This document shows positions 5,979 through 6,918 of a stretch of 6,918 nucleotides of DNA, piece after piece. Origin of the DNA: JAGIBJ01 sp047604965 (GTDB taxonomy: Bacteria; Actinomycetota; Thermoleophilia; Solirubrobacterales; Solirubrobacteraceae); contig JASGGQ010000134.1 of assembly GCA_047604965.1 (NCBI GenBank), forward strand, positions 1 to 6,918, in the 5' to 3' direction. Each line of letters begins with the position of its first letter. The first letter of the stretch is position 1. The notes beneath the pieces were generated by a model that did not search any database, was not told the origin of the DNA, and worked only from the letters and a program-made list of their open reading frames with translations. Both the position numbers and the translations under genes were made by a program.

Positions 5979-6068
5979 GCGCCCCGCATTGCACCAACAC
6001 TCGGAGCGGCAGAAAGTGTTCGTGCGAACACCAATGGCCGGTCCGAGAAGTGGTGCGATGCGGGGCGC
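5979..6068. repeat. 90-base near-palindrome in the gene-poor interval
   Basis: The 44-base arms 5979-6022 and 6025-6068 are reverse complements at 34 of 44 positions around a 2-base centre (TG). Perfectly matching blocks, from outside in, are 11 bases (GCGCCCCGCAT), 6 (GCACCA), 6 (CTCGGA), 4 (CGGC) and 7 (GTGTTCG with CGAACAC). Transcribed, it would fold into one long bulged hairpin. It ends 4 bases before the stop of a minus-strand coding fragment. It may be a palindromic intergenic repeat, the product of an inverted duplication, the 3' structure of the fragment, or a structured RNA; no family is recognised. Confidence 0.75.
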
Positions 6069-6072
6069 TCGT

Positions 6073-6234
6073 TCATGGTCCTGGGGGCGTGAGGTCACGC
6101 AGTTCGGCTGGGATTTCGTGTTCCCACGGGATCGGGTGGAAGGTGATGCCGGGGAGTTTGGCGGCGCGCAGAGCCGCGACAGCGGCGGGACTTGCGCCGA
6201 CAGCACCGCCAACGAACGCTAGGGTCCTGAATCC
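6073..6234 (-). pseudogene. possible remnant: 53-codon protein-like frame with no start codon
   Basis: Between an in-frame TAG (6237-6235) and TGA (6075-6073) the minus strand reads a protein-like stretch including RTLAFVGGAVGASPAAV, LRAAKLPGITFHPIPWEH and EIPAELRDL. It has ordinary amino-acid balance and no ATG, GTG or TTG. Upstream of the TAG the same frame shows a short ATG-started peptide (from 6285) without protein character. This looks like the C-terminal end of a decayed or truncated gene. The opposite strand has an ATG-started 62-codon frame over the same bases, but its Ser/Arg/Ala composition suggests a shadow. No homologue is recognised. Confidence 0.3.
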
Positions 6235-6325
6235 CTAAGTTTTGTTCTGGTTTCGCGGCCAACGCAGGGCCACGGCGCGGCGCATAGTGACCCCAAAACC
6301 ATCACGGAACTTAAGACTCGCGACA

Positions 6326-6796
6326 CTAGCGGGGACCACCGGGGTTGCGCGGCGATTCCGGCGGCATCCCACATTGCTCGGTGGCGCGCGCCACGACTTC
6401 GCCGCTGCTGCGCCGCATCGTCCATACCCCATCATGCGCACGCGACACCGTAAACACCCCCGGGCGCGCCGACTTCACCGGCCACAACCGCACCCACGCC
6501 CAACCACTATCGCAACCTATGGCGAAGCTATTCCAAGCCGCCGAATAAAATATCCGCCCCGGACGCAACAACTCCGCGCGCGTCAACGCCTGCCGTCCTG
6601 AAAACTGGGAGATTCGATCGAACCCGCCGTACTCAAACTGCGTAAATCGAGGGCCCCGAGGGTCGAGACCGATAATCGTGGCAACGCCAGGCGTTCGGTG
6701 CGACCAGCCCTTCACCACGTCCTGCGTTTTATAGTGGATATTCCCACTAGTCGCCAAAATATCTCTGGTAGACCTAGGACCAGGGTCACACCACAT
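6326..6796 (-). CDS. hypothetical Trp-rich protein, possibly 5'-truncated or acquired
   Basis: I do not recognise this 156-residue protein. It has seven Trp, three Cys (3, 95, 142) and stretches that read as beta-rich (SFAIGCDSGWAWVRLW, PGVFTVSRAHDGVWTMRRS), ending in a Pro/Gly/Arg tail. No signal peptide, membrane helix or enzymatic motif is seen. The ATG at 6796 has the best ribosome-binding site of the window, GGAGGTG at 6811-6805, 8 bases upstream. However, the frame stays open and protein-like for 28 more codons to a TAA at 6883-6881 (for example NICASFVYETHIGG), without a standard start codon, so the true N-terminus may have been lost. Codons such as AGA, AGT, ATA, TTT and TAT are frequent in its first half, unlike its neighbours, which hints at transfer. 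The neighbouring remnant and repeats support a mobile or decaying region. Confidence 0.55.
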   Translation of the reverse strand: MWCDPGPRSTRDILATSGNIHYKTQDVVKGWSHRTPGVATIIGLDPRGPRFTQFEYGGFDRISQFSGRQALTRAELLRPGRIFYSAAWNSFAIGCDSGWAWVRLWPVKSARPGVFTVSRAHDGVWTMRRSSGEVVARATEQCGMPPESPRNPGGPR

Positions 6797-6883
6797 CGAC
6801 GCGACACCTCCGATATGTGTCTCGTAGACGAAGCTGGCACAAATATTACGAAAGCGATCCGCCTTAGCCCGGATGTTGCGTTA

Positions 6884-6918
6884 GAAGCCGAAGCCCCGGT
6901 TTGTGGGGCTTCGGCTTC
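6884..6918. terminator. perfect 14-bp hairpin at the window edge, terminator-like
   Basis: GAAGCCGAAGCCCC (6884-6897) and GGGGCTTCGGCTTC (6905-6918) are exact reverse complements around a 7-base loop. On the minus strand the stem is followed by TAACGC, so no U-tract; on the plus strand the following bases are outside the window. It is probably an intrinsic terminator for plus-strand transcription or for a gene beyond the edge. Confidence 0.6.

Noticed and set aside
5119..6000. Minus-strand frame of about 290 codons antisense to the NlpC/P60 gene
   Set aside because: Composition dominated by Arg, Thr, His and Pro; antisense shadow of a well-defined hydrolase.
6016..6031. LexA/SOS box
   Set aside because: The half-sites run GTTCG..CGAAC rather than CGAAC..GTTCG, so it does not match the actinobacterial SOS consensus.
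5989..6238. Two overlapping plus-strand ATG frames of 62 and 77 codons
   Set aside because: No ribosome-binding site, they overlap the 90-base near-palindrome, and the minus-strand frame beneath looks more like protein.
1..6918. CRISPR array, tRNA or rRNA genes, insertion sequence
   Set aside because: No regularly spaced direct repeats, no tRNA- or rRNA-like sequence recognised, and no transposase frame seen.

Overview
The window is very GC-rich, and its genes are split between both strands. The gene content (RR-first two-component operon, actinobacterial-style HtrA with a cytoplasmic leader, secreted NlpC/P60 hydrolase behind a ydaO-type riboswitch) points to an actinobacterium. A member of the Thermoleophilia/Solirubrobacterales is my best guess, but that placement is an inference from style, not from a marker gene.

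Layout. (1) Bases 1-1757, minus strand: a three-gene operon read right to left. It encodes a 99-residue single-pass membrane protein, an OmpR-type response regulator whose start lies 5 bases after the previous stop, and a HAMP-type sensor histidine kinase whose GTG overlaps the regulator's stop and which runs off the left edge. (2) Bases 1758-1989: divergent spacer with a 14-bp palindrome and an 8-bp hairpin just before the next ribosome-binding site. (3) 1990-2391, plus strand: a small helical lipoprotein of unknown function. (4) 2389-2463: nested inverted repeats that contain the stop codons of two convergent genes. (5) 2461-4805, minus strand: a two-gene operon, a trypsin-like HtrA/DegP serine protease with one PDZ domain followed, with a GTGA overlap, by a BatA-like von Willebrand A domain membrane protein. 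(6) 4806-5151: divergent spacer that ends in a cyclic-di-AMP (ydaO/yuaA) riboswitch. (7) 5152-5913, plus strand: a secreted NlpC/P60 peptidoglycan hydrolase with a PG-binding domain, under that riboswitch. (8) 5914-6325: no confident gene. It holds a terminator-like hairpin, a 90-base near-palindrome and a start-less coding fragment on the minus strand. (9) 6326-6796 (open to 6880), minus strand: an unrecognised Trp-rich protein with less GC-biased codons, possibly a truncated or acquired gene. (10) 6884-6918: a perfect 14-bp hairpin that ends exactly at the window edge.

Together, the recognised genes suit a cell-envelope theme: envelope sensing (membrane protein plus kinase/regulator), envelope protein quality control (HtrA, VWA protein) and cell-wall remodelling gated by c-di-AMP, a second messenger tied to wall and osmotic homeostasis. 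The right-hand ~1 kb looks like an accessory or decaying region. The best signals for follow-up are the riboswitch with its possible SD-sequestering pairing, the small membrane protein fused by gene order to the two-component system, and the 90-base near-palindrome.
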